The translations under genes were made by a program, and so were the position numbers. The notes under the pieces were generated by a model, which did no database searches, was not told the DNA's origin, and worked only from the letters and a program-made list of their open reading frames with translations. From contig JAJZPI010000003.1 of the NCBI GenBank assembly GCA_021811275.1, positions 1 to 64,000 of the forward strand: a DNA stretch of 64,000 nt, written 5' to 3'. Numbering within the stretch: position 1 is the first letter of the stretch; each line of letters opens with the position of its first letter. The DNA comes from Deltaproteobacteria bacterium (GTDB lineage Bacteria > Desulfobacterota > Desulfarculia > Desulfarculales > Desulfarculaceae). Below are positions 33,589 to 42,200 of the stretch, piece after piece.

Positions 33589-34848
33589 TCAGCGATTGCA
33601 GCGCCGGTCCGGCAAGCCGCGCAGGGCGTCCAGGGCCCAGGCCGCGCCGCCCAGCATGGGCAGCACGATGGGCACCTGGAAGCGGAAACCGTAGGAGGCC
33701 ACCCAGCTGACTCCGGCCACCACCGCCAGCATGGGCCAGACCCACAGGGCCAGCACCGCCTGGCGCGCGTCAAGTTCGGCGCGCCCTCCGAGCCAACAGG
33801 CCAGGCCGGCCAGATACAGGGCCCAGGCCAGCATCCAGTGGGGCCGGTAATGATGGGAGGGTTCGAGCAGGGGCATGAATCCCAGGCAGTAGAGCAACCT
33901 GCGGGCGTAGGCTTCGCTGGTGGCCAGGGGGTGGTCCGCGAAGGCTTTGGCGATCAACCCCAGCATGGGCAAGACGCCCTCGCGGGGGGCCGCCGGCCCG
34001 GCGGGGTTAAGGGCTTCCATCAAGCCCTTGCCGTAGCCCGGCGCCTCGAACATCTCCCACCTGGCGGGGGTGAACATTATCCAGCGGCCGGTGACGGCGT
34101 GGTTGCGTATTCCCATGGCCGAAAAGACCAGGGCGAACAGGGCCAGACCCAGGACCAGCCGGCGGGGGGCGATCAGCTCGCGGCCTTGGCGGGAGAGCAG
34201 GAGCCAGGCCGCCAGCGGCGGGATGAAGATCATGGCGTTGGGCCGCGCCAGGGGCAGGGCGCCCAACACCCTTAAGGCCAGCGCCGGTCCCCAGGACCGG
34301 CCGGGACCCTTCGCCGGGCCCCGCCAAAGGCCTGCGAAGAGAAGACGGAAGAACAGAGCCAAGATCGGGAGCATGAGATTTTCCGAGAGCAGCCGCATGA
34401 CGTAATGCCGCTGTACGTCCACCAGGGCGAAGCAGACCAGGGCTGCCAGTAACAATAGTTGGGTGAGGCGGCGGCGGCCCGGGGCGAAGGCTGTGAAAAG
34501 CAGCCAGACGGTGAGGCCCAGCATGGCCGACTGCACCACGAAGACCCGGGCGGGGTGCGCCCCCAGCAGGGCGTAGCAGAGGGCCACGAAGTAGATGTAG
34601 AGGAAGCCGGCCGGCGCTGAATATGGCTCCTGGACTGCGGACATGGCCAGGCCGTGCTGGAGCACGTCCAGGGCCCGCTGGTGATATACGGTCCAATCGT
34701 CGCCGGGGTCGAAGTTGAGGGGCTGGCCGAACTGAGGCCAGGCCTGGTACAGGCCCATCGCCGTGAACAGGGCCAGCAGCAGCAGGAGCAGCCAGGCGCG
34801 CCCGCCCCTCAGCCAGCCTTCACGCTCTTGGACACCCGCCAGCTCCAA
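33589..34848 (-). CDS. Multi-spanning membrane protein, GT39/ArnT-like glycosyltransferase
   Basis: The 419-residue protein has about ten hydrophobic segments and an early acidic luminal loop (FDPGDDWTVYHQRALDVLQHG) like the catalytic DD/ED loop of polyprenyl-phosphate-sugar glycosyltransferases, followed by YIYFVALCYALLGAHPARVFVVQ, typical of the dolichyl-phosphate-mannose transferase clan. The TTG at 34848 is preferred because GGGAGG sits six bases upstream; a longer version to 34938 lacks such a site. It is not clustered with cell-envelope genes. Confidence 0.68.
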   Translation of the reverse strand: MELAGVQEREGWLRGGRAWLLLLLLALFTAMGLYQAWPQFGQPLNFDPGDDWTVYHQRALDVLQHGLAMSAVQEPYSAPAGFLYIYFVALCYALLGAHPARVFVVQSAMLGLTVWLLFTAFAPGRRRLTQLLLLAALVCFALVDVQRHYVMRLLSENLMLPILALFFRLLFAGLWRGPAKGPGRSWGPALALRVLGALPLARPNAMIFIPPLAAWLLLSRQGRELIAPRRLVLGLALFALVFSAMGIRNHAVTGRWIMFTPARWEMFEAPGYGKGLMEALNPAGPAAPREGVLPMLGLIAKAFADHPLATSEAYARRLLYCLGFMPLLEPSHHYRPHWMLAWALYLAGLACWLGGRAELDARQAVLALWVWPMLAVVAGVSWVASYGFRFQVPIVLPMLGGAAWALDALRGLPDRRCNR

Positions 34849-35021
34849 GATCGTCCTCCCGCCGCGGTCGCGGAAATCATAGCACGGGGGCCGGCCCCAT
34901 CTCAGGGGCGGTCGGTCCCAATAGACCCCCGCCGGCAATTTTTCATGTTATCCTGACGTGGGAGCTCCCCCTCGCGCCCGGGGCGGGCGGCGGCAAATAT
35001 TCACCGAGGCACGGGCATCCC

Positions 35022-37670
35022 ATGGCCAACGTTTTCCAGGCCCTCAAGCGCGCCTTCTCGCGGGCTCGTCCCTCCACCCAGTCCGAACAGGAGGTGGAGG
35101 AGCTACGCAGCGAGTTCAAGGCCCGTTATCACAGCTTCAAGCTGCTTTTGAACGCCAACAACAAGGCCCTGGAGATCATGGCCGAGATGGAGCAGGCCCT
35201 GAACGGCGCCCGTCCCTTCGGCATGGCCTTCATCCGGGCCAACTGCACCGCCGTGGGCGTCAATGTTTTCCAGATAGTCAAGAACATGCAGGCCCTGGCC
35301 CCGGGCAAGTACGATGAGTTGACGGAGCGCTTCCGAGCCATTAACGAAGCCATAAATCAGGCCCTGGCCGGCAAGGAAACCACGGCGGGCGAGCGGCTGG
35401 TTCTCTCCCTGGATGAGGTCGACAAGGAGCTGGCCGACCAGGTGGGGGCCAAGATGGCCAACGTGGGAGAAATGAAGAACCGGGTGGGCCTGAAGGTGCC
35501 CGAGGGCTTTGTCATCAGCGCCCTGGCCTACCGGCGCTTCTTCGAGCACAACGACCTCTACGCCGAGATCCATCGCCTGGTGCAGCTGGCCAACGTCGAG
35601 CGCATGGACCAGCTTTTCGCCCGCAGCTCGGCCATCCAGCAGATCGTCATCCGGGCCGAGGCGCCGCCGGAGGTGGCGGAGGCCGTCAGCCGGGCGTACG
35701 CCGAACTGGAGGCCCGGACCCGGCCGGGCATAACCGTCTCCATGCGCTCCAGCGCCCTGGGCGAGGACGCCTTGGGAGCCTCCTTCGCCGGCCAATACCG
35801 CAGCCAGCTCAACGTCAGCGGAGGGAACCTGGTTCAGGCCTACAAGGAGATCGTGGCCAGCAAGTATAGCCCGCAGGCCATGAGCTACCGCTTCACCCGG
35901 GGCATCAAGGACGAGGACGTGGCCATGAGCGTCGGCTGCATGGCCATGGTCGACGCCAAGTGCGGCGGGGTGATGTACTCCAGGAACGCGCTTAACATCC
36001 GCGACGACAACATCCACATTACCAGCGTCTGGGGCCTGCCCAAAAGCGTGGTGGACGGCTCGGCCGCCGCCGACACCTTCGTGGTCGGCCGCGCCGACCC
36101 GCCGCGTCTGGTCTCCAGCAAGATCGGCGTCAAGGAACGCAAGTTCGTCTGCTACCCCGACGAGGGCGTCTGCCGCCTGGACCTGACCGGGGGCGAGGAG
36201 GCCTTGCGCGCTTCCCTGGCCGAGGACGAGGCCCTGGCTCTGGCCGCGGTCGCGCTGAAGCTGGAGAGCCACTACGGCACCGCCCTGGACATCGAGTGGG
36301 CCATCTGCCCTCAGGGGCGCATCCATCTGTTGCAATGCCGGCCGCTCAAGCAGATCAAGTCCGCGGAGGGCGAGGTCGCGCCCTCGATTCTGGCCGGGGC
36401 CCACGTGATCGCCAGCGGCGGGGTCACCGCCAGCGCCGGGGTGGCGGCGGGGCCGGTCTACTGGGTGCGCAAGGACCGCGACGCCCTGGAGTTCCCCCGG
36501 GGCGCGGTGCTGGCGGTGGCGCAATCCCTGCCGCGCTACGCCGCCCTGCTCTCACGCGCCAGCGCGGTGGTGGCCGCCCAGGGCGGGGTGGCCGGCCACC
36601 TGGCCAACGTGGCCCGGGAGTTCGGGGTGCCGGCCCTGTTCGGGCTCGAAGACGCCGAGGATAAGCTCGCCGCCGGCCAGGAGGTCACGGTGGACGCCGA
36701 CGGCCTGGCAATCTATTCCGGACGGGTGGATGAGCTGCTGGCCAAGATAGAGAAGAAACCCAACCTCATGGCCGGCAGCCCTGTCCACCAGACCCTGATC
36801 GAGGCCCTGGCCCACATCGCCCCCTTGACCCTCATCGACCCCGACTCGCCGGATTTCAGGCCGGCCAAATGCCAGACCCTGCACGACCTGACCCGTTTCT
36901 GCCACGAGAAGAGCGTCCACGAGATGTTCTCCTTCGGCAAGAACCACCACTTCAGCGAGCGCTCCAGCAAGCAGCTCTACTACAAGGTCCCCATGCAGTG
37001 GTGGGTCATCAACCTGGACGACGGTTTCGTCAGTGATGATCCGGGCAAGTACGTGGGCCTGGAGAACATCGCCTGCGTGCCCATGCTGGCCCTCTGGGAA
37101 GGCATGGTGGCCGTCCCCTGGGAGGGGCCGCCGCCGGTGGACGCCCGCGGCTTCGCCTCCATCCTTTTTCAGGCCACCACCAACAAGGCCCTGGAATCGA
37201 CGGTCAAGAGTTCCTACGCCAATCGCAACTACTTCATGATCTCCAAGAACTTCATGAGCCTCTACTCCCGTTTCGGATTTCACTTTTCCACCATCGAAAC
37301 GCTCGTCTCCGAGCGGGCCAGCGAGAACTACGCCAGCTTCTCCTTCAAGGGCGGCGCCGCCAATTTCGAGCGCAAGTTGGCCCGGGTGCATTTCGTGGCC
37401 GAGCTGCTGGAGGAGTACGGCTTTCGCGTGGACATCAAGGAGGACGCGGTTTTCGCCCGTCTGGAGGGGCTTGGCGAGGAGGCCATGAAGGATCAGTTGA
37501 AGATGCTGGGCTACCTGATCATGCACACCCGTCAGTTGGACATGGTCATGGGCCAGGCCGCGGCGGTGGCCCATTTCCGGGCCAAGATGCGCAAGGACCT
37601 GCGGGAAGTCCTGGGCGTGCGGATGCCCGCCGACTTCCGGGATCAGGAGGCGGCCGCCCAGTCGGCGTGA
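35022..37670 (+). CDS. PEP synthase-like protein with extra N- and C-terminal domains
   Basis: This 882-residue protein has a helical N-terminal domain (1-110), a PPDK/PEP-synthase ATP-grasp domain (about 140-455) and a PEP-utilising swivelling domain with the phospho-His region GGVAGHLANVAREFGVPALFG (His526). Instead of the large PEP/pyruvate-binding TIM barrel of PpsA it ends in about 300 residues without a recognised fold. It could phosphorylate an unknown acceptor or act as a dikinase-like regulator. Related dikinase-like proteins (for example rifampicin phosphotransferase) reorder these domains. Confidence 0.75.
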   Translation: MANVFQALKRAFSRARPSTQSEQEVEELRSEFKARYHSFKLLLNANNKALEIMAEMEQALNGARPFGMAFIRANCTAVGVNVFQIVKNMQALAPGKYDELTERFRAINEAINQALAGKETTAGERLVLSLDEVDKELADQVGAKMANVGEMKNRVGLKVPEGFVISALAYRRFFEHNDLYAEIHRLVQLANVERMDQLFARSSAIQQIVIRAEAPPEVAEAVSRAYAELEARTRPGITVSMRSSALGEDALGASFAGQYRSQLNVSGGNLVQAYKEIVASKYSPQAMSYRFTRGIKDEDVAMSVGCMAMVDAKCGGVMYSRNALNIRDDNIHITSVWGLPKSVVDGSAAADTFVVGRADPPRLVSSKIGVKERKFVCYPDEGVCRLDLTGGEEALRASLAEDEALALAAVALKLESHYGTALDIEWAICPQGRIHLLQCRPLKQIKSAEGEVAPSILAGAHVIASGGVTASAGVAAGPVYWVRKDRDALEFPRGAVLAVAQSLPRYAALLSRASAVVAAQGGVAGHLANVAREFGVPALFGLEDAEDKLAAGQEVTVDADGLAIYSGRVDELLAKIEKKPNLMAGSPVHQTLIEALAHIAPLTLIDPDSPDFRPAKCQTLHDLTRFCHEKSVHEMFSFGKNHHFSERSSKQLYYKVPMQWWVINLDDGFVSDDPGKYVGLENIACVPMLALWEGMVAVPWEGPPPVDARGFASILFQATTNKALESTVKSSYANRNYFMISKNFMSLYSRFGFHFSTIETLVSERASENYASFSFKGGAANFERKLARVHFVAELLEEYGFRVDIKEDAVFARLEGLGEEAMKDQLKMLGYLIMHTRQLDMVMGQAAAVAHFRAKMRKDLREVLGVRMPADFRDQEAAAQSA

Positions 37671-37733
37671 GCCCCCGAACATGACGCCGGAGGCGGGGTC
37701 CTCCCGGCGCTAACGGCGGGTGCCCTCTCCTCC

Positions 37734-38150
37734 CTAGCTCCCCGCCGACTCCTTGAGCGCGGCGATCTTCTTCTCTTGCAGCGCCTTTTTCTTGTGGGCG
37801 TCCTGAATCTTGTAGACCAGCTCGTCGATGGCCGCCGGCTTGAGCAGGTAGTCGAAGGCCCCCAGCTCCATGCCCTCGATGGATGCCTCCAGGCTGGCGT
37901 GGCCGGTGAGCATGATCACCTCCACCAGGGGATGGCGCTTCTTGATCTGGCGGATGGCCTCGATGCCGTCCATGCCCGGCATCTTGACGTCCAGCACCAC
38001 CACGTCCACGGGCTGGTCCTGAAGGGCCTTGAGGGCCTCCTCGCCGCTGCCGGCGGTTATGACCTCCAGCTTGCGCAGGGCCAGACGGTTGGTCAACGGG
38101 GCCACGAAGTCCGGCTCGTCGTCCACCAACAAGACCTTGATCTCCCCCAC
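37734..38150 (-). CDS. Single-domain response regulator (CheY-like)
   Basis: The 138-residue receiver domain has the acidic pair (LLVDDEPD), phospho-acceptor Asp in VVVLDVKMPGMDG, Thr in MLTGHAS and Lys in YLLKPA. There is no output domain, only a short Lys-rich helical tail. GTG start with GGAGGAG upstream. No histidine kinase is adjacent. Confidence 0.87.
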   Translation of the reverse strand: MGEIKVLLVDDEPDFVAPLTNRLALRKLEVITAGSGEEALKALQDQPVDVVVLDVKMPGMDGIEAIRQIKKRHPLVEVIMLTGHASLEASIEGMELGAFDYLLKPAAIDELVYKIQDAHKKKALQEKKIAALKESAGS

Positions 38151-38225
38151 GGCTCTCTCCTCCTGTTCTAGCGCGCCTTAGCTAGCAATATACCCCGGAT
38201 GAGCCCCCGAGTATTTCCTGAAATA

Positions 38226-38843
38226 TCACCCGGCCGCCGCTTCCAGCTCCAGGACCAGGATCAGTCCCAGCACGGCCAGGCACTCCAGGTCCAGGAAGTT
38301 CGGGGCCAGCAGGTCGTAGAAGAGCTTGGCCTCGGCGGGGAAATCCTCGTCGGCGTCGTAGAAGGTGATCATCAGCGGCAGCTTGGGCAGGGCCGTGAAC
38401 TCATAGGCCGCGTCGGCCCGCGCCTCGCCCGCCGCCTGGGCCCCGCCCAAGGCCCGGGCCGCGTGCGCAAGATCCTTCAGCCTACCGGCAAAGAACCCGG
38501 CCAGGCGGCCCTCCACGGTCTGGGCCAGGTTGCGCGCGAAATCCGCCCCGCCGGGCAGCTCGCGGTAGGGCACGAAGCGCCCTGCCGGCTCGCCGCGTCC
38601 GCCGTGCAGCAGATAATAGGCCAACACGATGCGGTGGGTGAAGGCCGCCTTGCCCCCGTCGTCGGCGCGCACGCCTTCCTTGCCTACCAGGTAGCCGCGA
38701 CCCAAAAGCCTGACCAGGGCCTCCCCCCCACGCAACGCCAGCCCCAGGTCGTCGGCGGCGCGGGCGATGTCCGCCCCGGCCAGGCGCTCCACCAGGCCAA
38801 CGTAGACCGCCTCGTAGACGTCGGGCCGCTCGGACTCGAACAC
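38226..38843 (-). CDS. DUF3786 protein
   Basis: The 205-residue protein fits DUF3786, a family seen in anaerobic deltaproteobacteria and clostridia: YEAVYVGLVERLAGADIARAADDLG at the start and LPLMITFYDADEDFPAEAKLFYDLLAPNFLDLE near the end. In other genomes it occurs beside corrinoid and C1 genes, but the function is unknown. It begins with GTG four bases after the KdsC-like gene. Confidence 0.7.
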   Translation of the reverse strand: MFESERPDVYEAVYVGLVERLAGADIARAADDLGLALRGGEALVRLLGRGYLVGKEGVRADDGGKAAFTHRIVLAYYLLHGGRGEPAGRFVPYRELPGGADFARNLAQTVEGRLAGFFAGRLKDLAHAARALGGAQAAGEARADAAYEFTALPKLPLMITFYDADEDFPAEAKLFYDLLAPNFLDLECLAVLGLILVLELEAAAG

Positions 38844-38847
38844 GGCC

Positions 38848-39375
38848 CTACTCCGAAGGGGGCCGTCGCCCGGCCAACAGGCGGTCGACCATCTCCCGCG
38901 CCGCGCCCTGGCCGCTCCCGGCTTCCAGGACCATGTGCGCGGAGCTGGACACCCAGGGGTCGGCGTCGGCCGGGCAGGCCGCCACCCCGGCGATCATCAT
39001 GGGCGGCAGGTCCTCCAGGTCCCAACCCAGGTAGCATACGTCCTTGGGTAGGGCCGCGTTTTCGAAGATGACGGCCTGCAGCGCGCTGTTCTTGCCGCCT
39101 TGATGGGCCAGGAAGGGAAAGTCGTTCTTCTTGCACCATTCGGCGGCGGCGGTCAGGCCGGTCCGGGCCAGGAGCACCAGCTTGTAGCCGTCCTTCAGCC
39201 ACATTCTTAGCGCCAGGGCGTCGCGCTGGCTGATGAAGATCGATTCCCGGCCCTGGGCGTCGATCAGGGAGCGGCCGTCGGTGAGCACTCCTTCGATCTC
39301 CATCACCAGAATGGTTACCTCGGCCATGCGCTGCGCCAGCGGCTTTTCCTCCTGGGGGACGCGGGGGGTGACCAT
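38848..39375 (-). CDS. KdsC-like HAD protein with degenerate active site
   Basis: The 175-residue protein aligns with KDO-8-phosphate phosphatase (KdsC) over the whole fold (EGVLTDGRS, RDALALRMWLKDGYKLVLLA, YLGWDLEDLPPMM). The catalytic DxD of motif I is ExE (Glu26, Glu28), and motif IV GDDxxD is GWDxxD (Trp118). Loss of the aspartyl nucleophile makes normal phosphatase activity unlikely. It is coupled to the DUF3786 gene rather than to KDO or lipopolysaccharide genes. It may bind phosphosugar or have a structural role. Confidence 0.75.
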   Translation of the reverse strand: MVTPRVPQEEKPLAQRMAEVTILVMEIEGVLTDGRSLIDAQGRESIFISQRDALALRMWLKDGYKLVLLARTGLTAAAEWCKKNDFPFLAHQGGKNSALQAVIFENAALPKDVCYLGWDLEDLPPMMIAGVAACPADADPWVSSSAHMVLEAGSGQGAAREMVDRLLAGRRPPSE

Positions 39376-39480
39376 GACAGATCCTCGGCTCTGGGTTCAT
39401 GCCGCGCGCCTGCCCCAGGGGCCGCGCCGGCATAATCTAACCCGCTGAGCTCCCCAAGGCAAGGGCGCGTGCCGTGCAAG

Positions 39481-39547
39481 GGCGCGTGCCGCGCCATCCA
39501 AGGCGGGTCGGTGAGGCTGAACCTATGCCGAGCCTTGCGCGCTCCCG
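39481..39547 (+). repeat. Dispersed 67-base repeat, copy 3
   Basis: The element runs from GGCGCGTGCCGCGCC through GGCGGGTCGGTGAGGC to TTGCGCGCTCCCG. It differs from copy 4, 26 bases downstream, at only a few positions. Confidence 0.75.
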
Positions 39548-39573
39548 GTGAAGCCCGCGCCGGGGCGGGGCGA

Positions 39574-39640
39574 GGCGCGTGCCGCGCCATCCAAGGCGGG
39601 TCGGCGAGGCTGAACCTATGCCAAGCCTTGCGCGCTCCCG
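39574..39640 (+). repeat. Dispersed 67-base repeat, copy 4
   Basis: Near-identical to copy 3 over the full 67 bases (GGCGCGTGCCGCGCC, GGCGGGTCGGCGAGGC, TTGCGCGCTCCCG). The spacer plus element gives a 93-base tandem period. Confidence 0.75.
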
Positions 39641-39741
39641 ATGAAGCCCGCGCCAAAGGCGGTTCCTTTCCTGGCCCTTCCCAGGATGTGGGCTTTGGCC
39701 CATAATAGATTGAGCGGTTTTTCCATACGGAAGCGAGCGCC

Positions 39742-41103
39742 ATGCCACGCATCCTGTCCCTCACGGCCCTGGTCCTCCTGATGGTTCTCGGTGCGCCGGC
39801 GGCCTTGGCTGTTCCCGCGACCCCGCCCGGATCCAGCGCGTCCGCCGCTCCGCCTGCTCCCGCCCAGCCCGCCAGCGGCCAGGGCCCGGTCTGGGTCATC
39901 TCCCTGGCCGACTCGGTAAACCCCGGCAGCTCCGACTACCTGCGCCGCTCGCTCATGGAGGCCCAGGCCGCCGACGCGGCGGTGATCGTGGTGGAGCTGG
40001 ACACCCCGGGTGGGCTGGTGGACTCCATGCGCGAGATGGTGCAGGCCATCCTGGGCTCGCCCGCGCCGGTGGTGGTCTACGTGGCCCCCCAAGGGGCGCG
40101 GGCGGCCTCGGCCGGGGCCTTCCTGGTACTCGCCGGGCATGTGGCCGCCATGGCCCCGGCCACCAACCTGGGCGCGGCCCACCCCGTGGCCGCCGGCGGC
40201 GGCGAGGTCAAGGGCCCCATGGCCGACAAGGTGCTGGAGGACCTGACCGCCCTGGCCTCAAGCCTGGCCGGTCAGCGCAACCGTCCGGCCGAGGCGGTCA
40301 AGGCCATGATCCACCAGTCCAAGAGCTACGCCGTGGGCGAGGCCCTCAAGCTGGGGCTGGTCGACCTGATGGCCACGGACCTGGCCTCGCTCCTGGGCCA
40401 GATCGAGGGCTACGTGGTCAACACCAGCGCCGGGGCCAGGATGATCACCAGCCACGGGCGGGCCATCCACTTCCAGCAGCCCGGGGCGCGCCAGCGCCTG
40501 CTCTCCATCCTGGCCAACCCCAACCTGGCCTACATCCTGCTCATGATCGGCCTGGCCGGTCTCTACTTCGAGCTGAGCCATCCGGGGACGATTTTCCCGG
40601 GGGTGGTAGGCGGCATCAGCCTAATCCTGGCCTTCTTCGCCATGTCCACCCTGCCGGTCTCCTACGCCGGTCTGGGGCTCATCCTTCTGGCCGTGGCCCT
40701 GTTCATCATCGAGATCAAGGTCGTCTCCCACGGTCTGCTTTCCCTGGGCGGGGCGGTGGCCCTGATCCTGGGCTCGATAATGCTTTTCGAGGAGGACGAG
40801 GGCCTGGCCAGGCTTTCCCTGATGGTGCTGGCCCCCACCCTGGTGGCGGTGATCGGCTTCTTCGCCGGGGTGGCCTATGTGGCGGGCCGGGCCCAACTTC
40901 GCCAGGCCGTGACCGGCAGCGAGGGCCTGGTTGGGCAGAGGGCCACGGTGGTGGCTCCGGACAAGGTCCTGCTCCTGGGCGAACTGTGGCGGGCCCGGGC
41001 CCAGGCTCCCCTGGTCTCCGGCCAGGAGGTGGTGGTCAGGCGCGTGGAGGGGCTTACGGCCTGGGTGGAACCAGCAACGGAAAAGGAGCGACAGGGTTCA
41101 TGA
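39742..41103 (+). CDS. NfeD-family membrane serine protease (long form)
   Basis: The 453-residue protein has a signal peptide (to about residue 23), a ClpP-like protease domain (ELDTPGGLVDSMREMVQAIL, catalytic Ser in ARAASAGAFLVLAGH), four to five membrane helices (about 250-390) and a C-terminal OB-fold (NfeD/DUF107). The long form cleaves stomatin-like proteins in archaea. A slipin gene lies three genes downstream, so the usual NfeD-slipin pair is present but interrupted. Confidence 0.86.
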   Translation: MPRILSLTALVLLMVLGAPAALAVPATPPGSSASAAPPAPAQPASGQGPVWVISLADSVNPGSSDYLRRSLMEAQAADAAVIVVELDTPGGLVDSMREMVQAILGSPAPVVVYVAPQGARAASAGAFLVLAGHVAAMAPATNLGAAHPVAAGGGEVKGPMADKVLEDLTALASSLAGQRNRPAEAVKAMIHQSKSYAVGEALKLGLVDLMATDLASLLGQIEGYVVNTSAGARMITSHGRAIHFQQPGARQRLLSILANPNLAYILLMIGLAGLYFELSHPGTIFPGVVGGISLILAFFAMSTLPVSYAGLGLILLAVALFIIEIKVVSHGLLSLGGAVALILGSIMLFEEDEGLARLSLMVLAPTLVAVIGFFAGVAYVAGRAQLRQAVTGSEGLVGQRATVVAPDKVLLLGELWRARAQAPLVSGQEVVVRRVEGLTAWVEPATEKERQGS

Positions 41104-41546
41104 CCATGCGGGGAACTCCGGAGGAGCACTACCGCAAGCTGGAGCGCATGTACTTGGCCGCCCCCATAAACGCCTTCTTCCGGCCCAGCGTGGCCATCGC
41201 CAAGGGCCAGGCCGAGATCGGCATGGAAGCGCGGCGGGAGTTCTTCCACGCCGCCGGCGCGCTGCATGGCTCGGCCTACTTCAAGGTCCTCGACGACTCG
41301 GCCTTCTTCGCGGTGCAGTCTTTGGTCACCGACGCCTTTGTGCTCACCGCCAGCTTCACCACATATATCGAAAGGCCGGTGAGCGAGGGCGCCCTGCGGG
41401 CCCTCGGCAAGGTGGTCATGGCCTCCCGCAGCATCTTCATCGCCGAGGCCCAGGTGCTCGACCACCTGGGCCGCGAGGTGGCCCGGGGCAGCGGAAATTT
41501 CGTCAAGAGCAGGATGTCCCTGAGTGCGGACATCGGCTACGCCTAG
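41100..41546 (+). CDS. PaaI-like hotdog thioesterase
   Basis: The 148-residue protein fits the PaaI/4HBT hotdog family: FHAAGALHGSAYFKVLDDSAFFAVQSL supplies the helix with the catalytic-type HGS/D region, and EGALRALGKVVMASRSIFIAEAQVLD the central strands. The ATG at 41100 overlaps the NfeD-like stop (ATGA) and has AAGGAG 14 bases upstream. An acyl-CoA or acyl-ACP substrate is likely. Confidence 0.78.
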   Translation: MTMRGTPEEHYRKLERMYLAAPINAFFRPSVAIAKGQAEIGMEARREFFHAAGALHGSAYFKVLDDSAFFAVQSLVTDAFVLTASFTTYIERPVSEGALRALGKVVMASRSIFIAEAQVLDHLGREVARGSGNFVKSRMSLSADIGYA

Positions 41547-41596
41547 CCCCGCGCGCTTCCAGCCGGCCGGTGGCCGGCGGAAAGGATCACAAGCCC

Positions 41597-42151
41597 ATGA
41601 GCGCCATTGACGAGCTGAAGGCCGAGCACCAGGGGGTGCTGCGGGTGCTCCTGATCCTGGAGGCCATGGCCCGCCTGCTGGAGATGGGCCGGGTTCCGGA
41701 GAAGGCCCACCTGGAGGAGGCGCTGGATTTTCTGCGGGTCTTCGTGGACCGCTGCCACCACGGCAAGGAGGAGGAGCACCTCTTCCCGGCCCTGGAGCAA
41801 GCCGGCGTTCCCCGCCAGGGCGGGCCCATCGGGGTGATGCTGGCCGAGCACGAGCAGGGGCGGGGCCTGGTGAGGCGGATGGCCCAGGCGCTGTCGCGAC
41901 TGGAGACGGGCCGCGCCGAGGCCGGGGCGGAGCTGACCCTGGCCGGCCGCCAGTACGCGGACTTGCTGCGCCAGCACATCCACAAGGAGGACAACGTGCT
42001 CTTCCCCATGGCCGAGGCCAAGCTCGCTCCCGCCGTCCTGGAGGGTCTGGCCGAATCCTTCGAGGAAGTGGAGCGCCGGCGCATAGGCCCCGGCCGCCAC
42101 GAGGCCTTTCACGCCATGATCGAGCGCCTGAGCGACACCTACCTGGGTTGA
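41597..42151 (+). CDS. Hemerythrin-like HHE-domain protein
   Basis: The 184-residue four-helix protein has the HHE iron-binding pattern: [41 protein letters not shown] and [21 protein letters not shown] proteins bind a diiron centre and sense or carry oxygen or NO. It lies between a thioesterase gene and a slipin gene. The ATG at 41597 is supported by AAAGGA and the conserved start. Confidence 0.85.
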   Translation: MSAIDELKAEHQGVLRVLLILEAMARLLEMGRVPEKAHLEEALDFLRVFVDRCHHGKEEEHLFPALEQAGVPRQGGPIGVMLAEHEQGRGLVRRMAQALSRLETGRAEAGAELTLAGRQYADLLRQHIHKEDNVLFPMAEAKLAPAVLEGLAESFEEVERRRIGPGRHEAFHAMIERLSDTYLG

Positions 42152-42200
42152 GCTTGGGGCGGTTGCGGGGCGCCGGGCCTCGCCCAGAAAGGAACACGTC

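Larger units (their letters stand above)
39376..39741. other. Repeat-filled intergenic region, no gene
   Basis: This 366-base gap between divergent genes is occupied mostly by two direct copies of the 67-base dispersed repeat at 39481-39547 and 39574-39640, with a partial start at 39464-39479. Both strands show frames here, but these encode only the repeat. The last 90 bases, ending in an AGCGAGCGCC leader, may hold the promoter of the NfeD-like gene. Confidence 0.65.

Noticed and set aside
40931-42151. A 406-residue fusion ending in a hemerythrin domain
   Set aside because: The N-terminal half overlaps NfeD and the thioesterase out of frame. The HHE domain has its own ATG and ribosome site at 41597.
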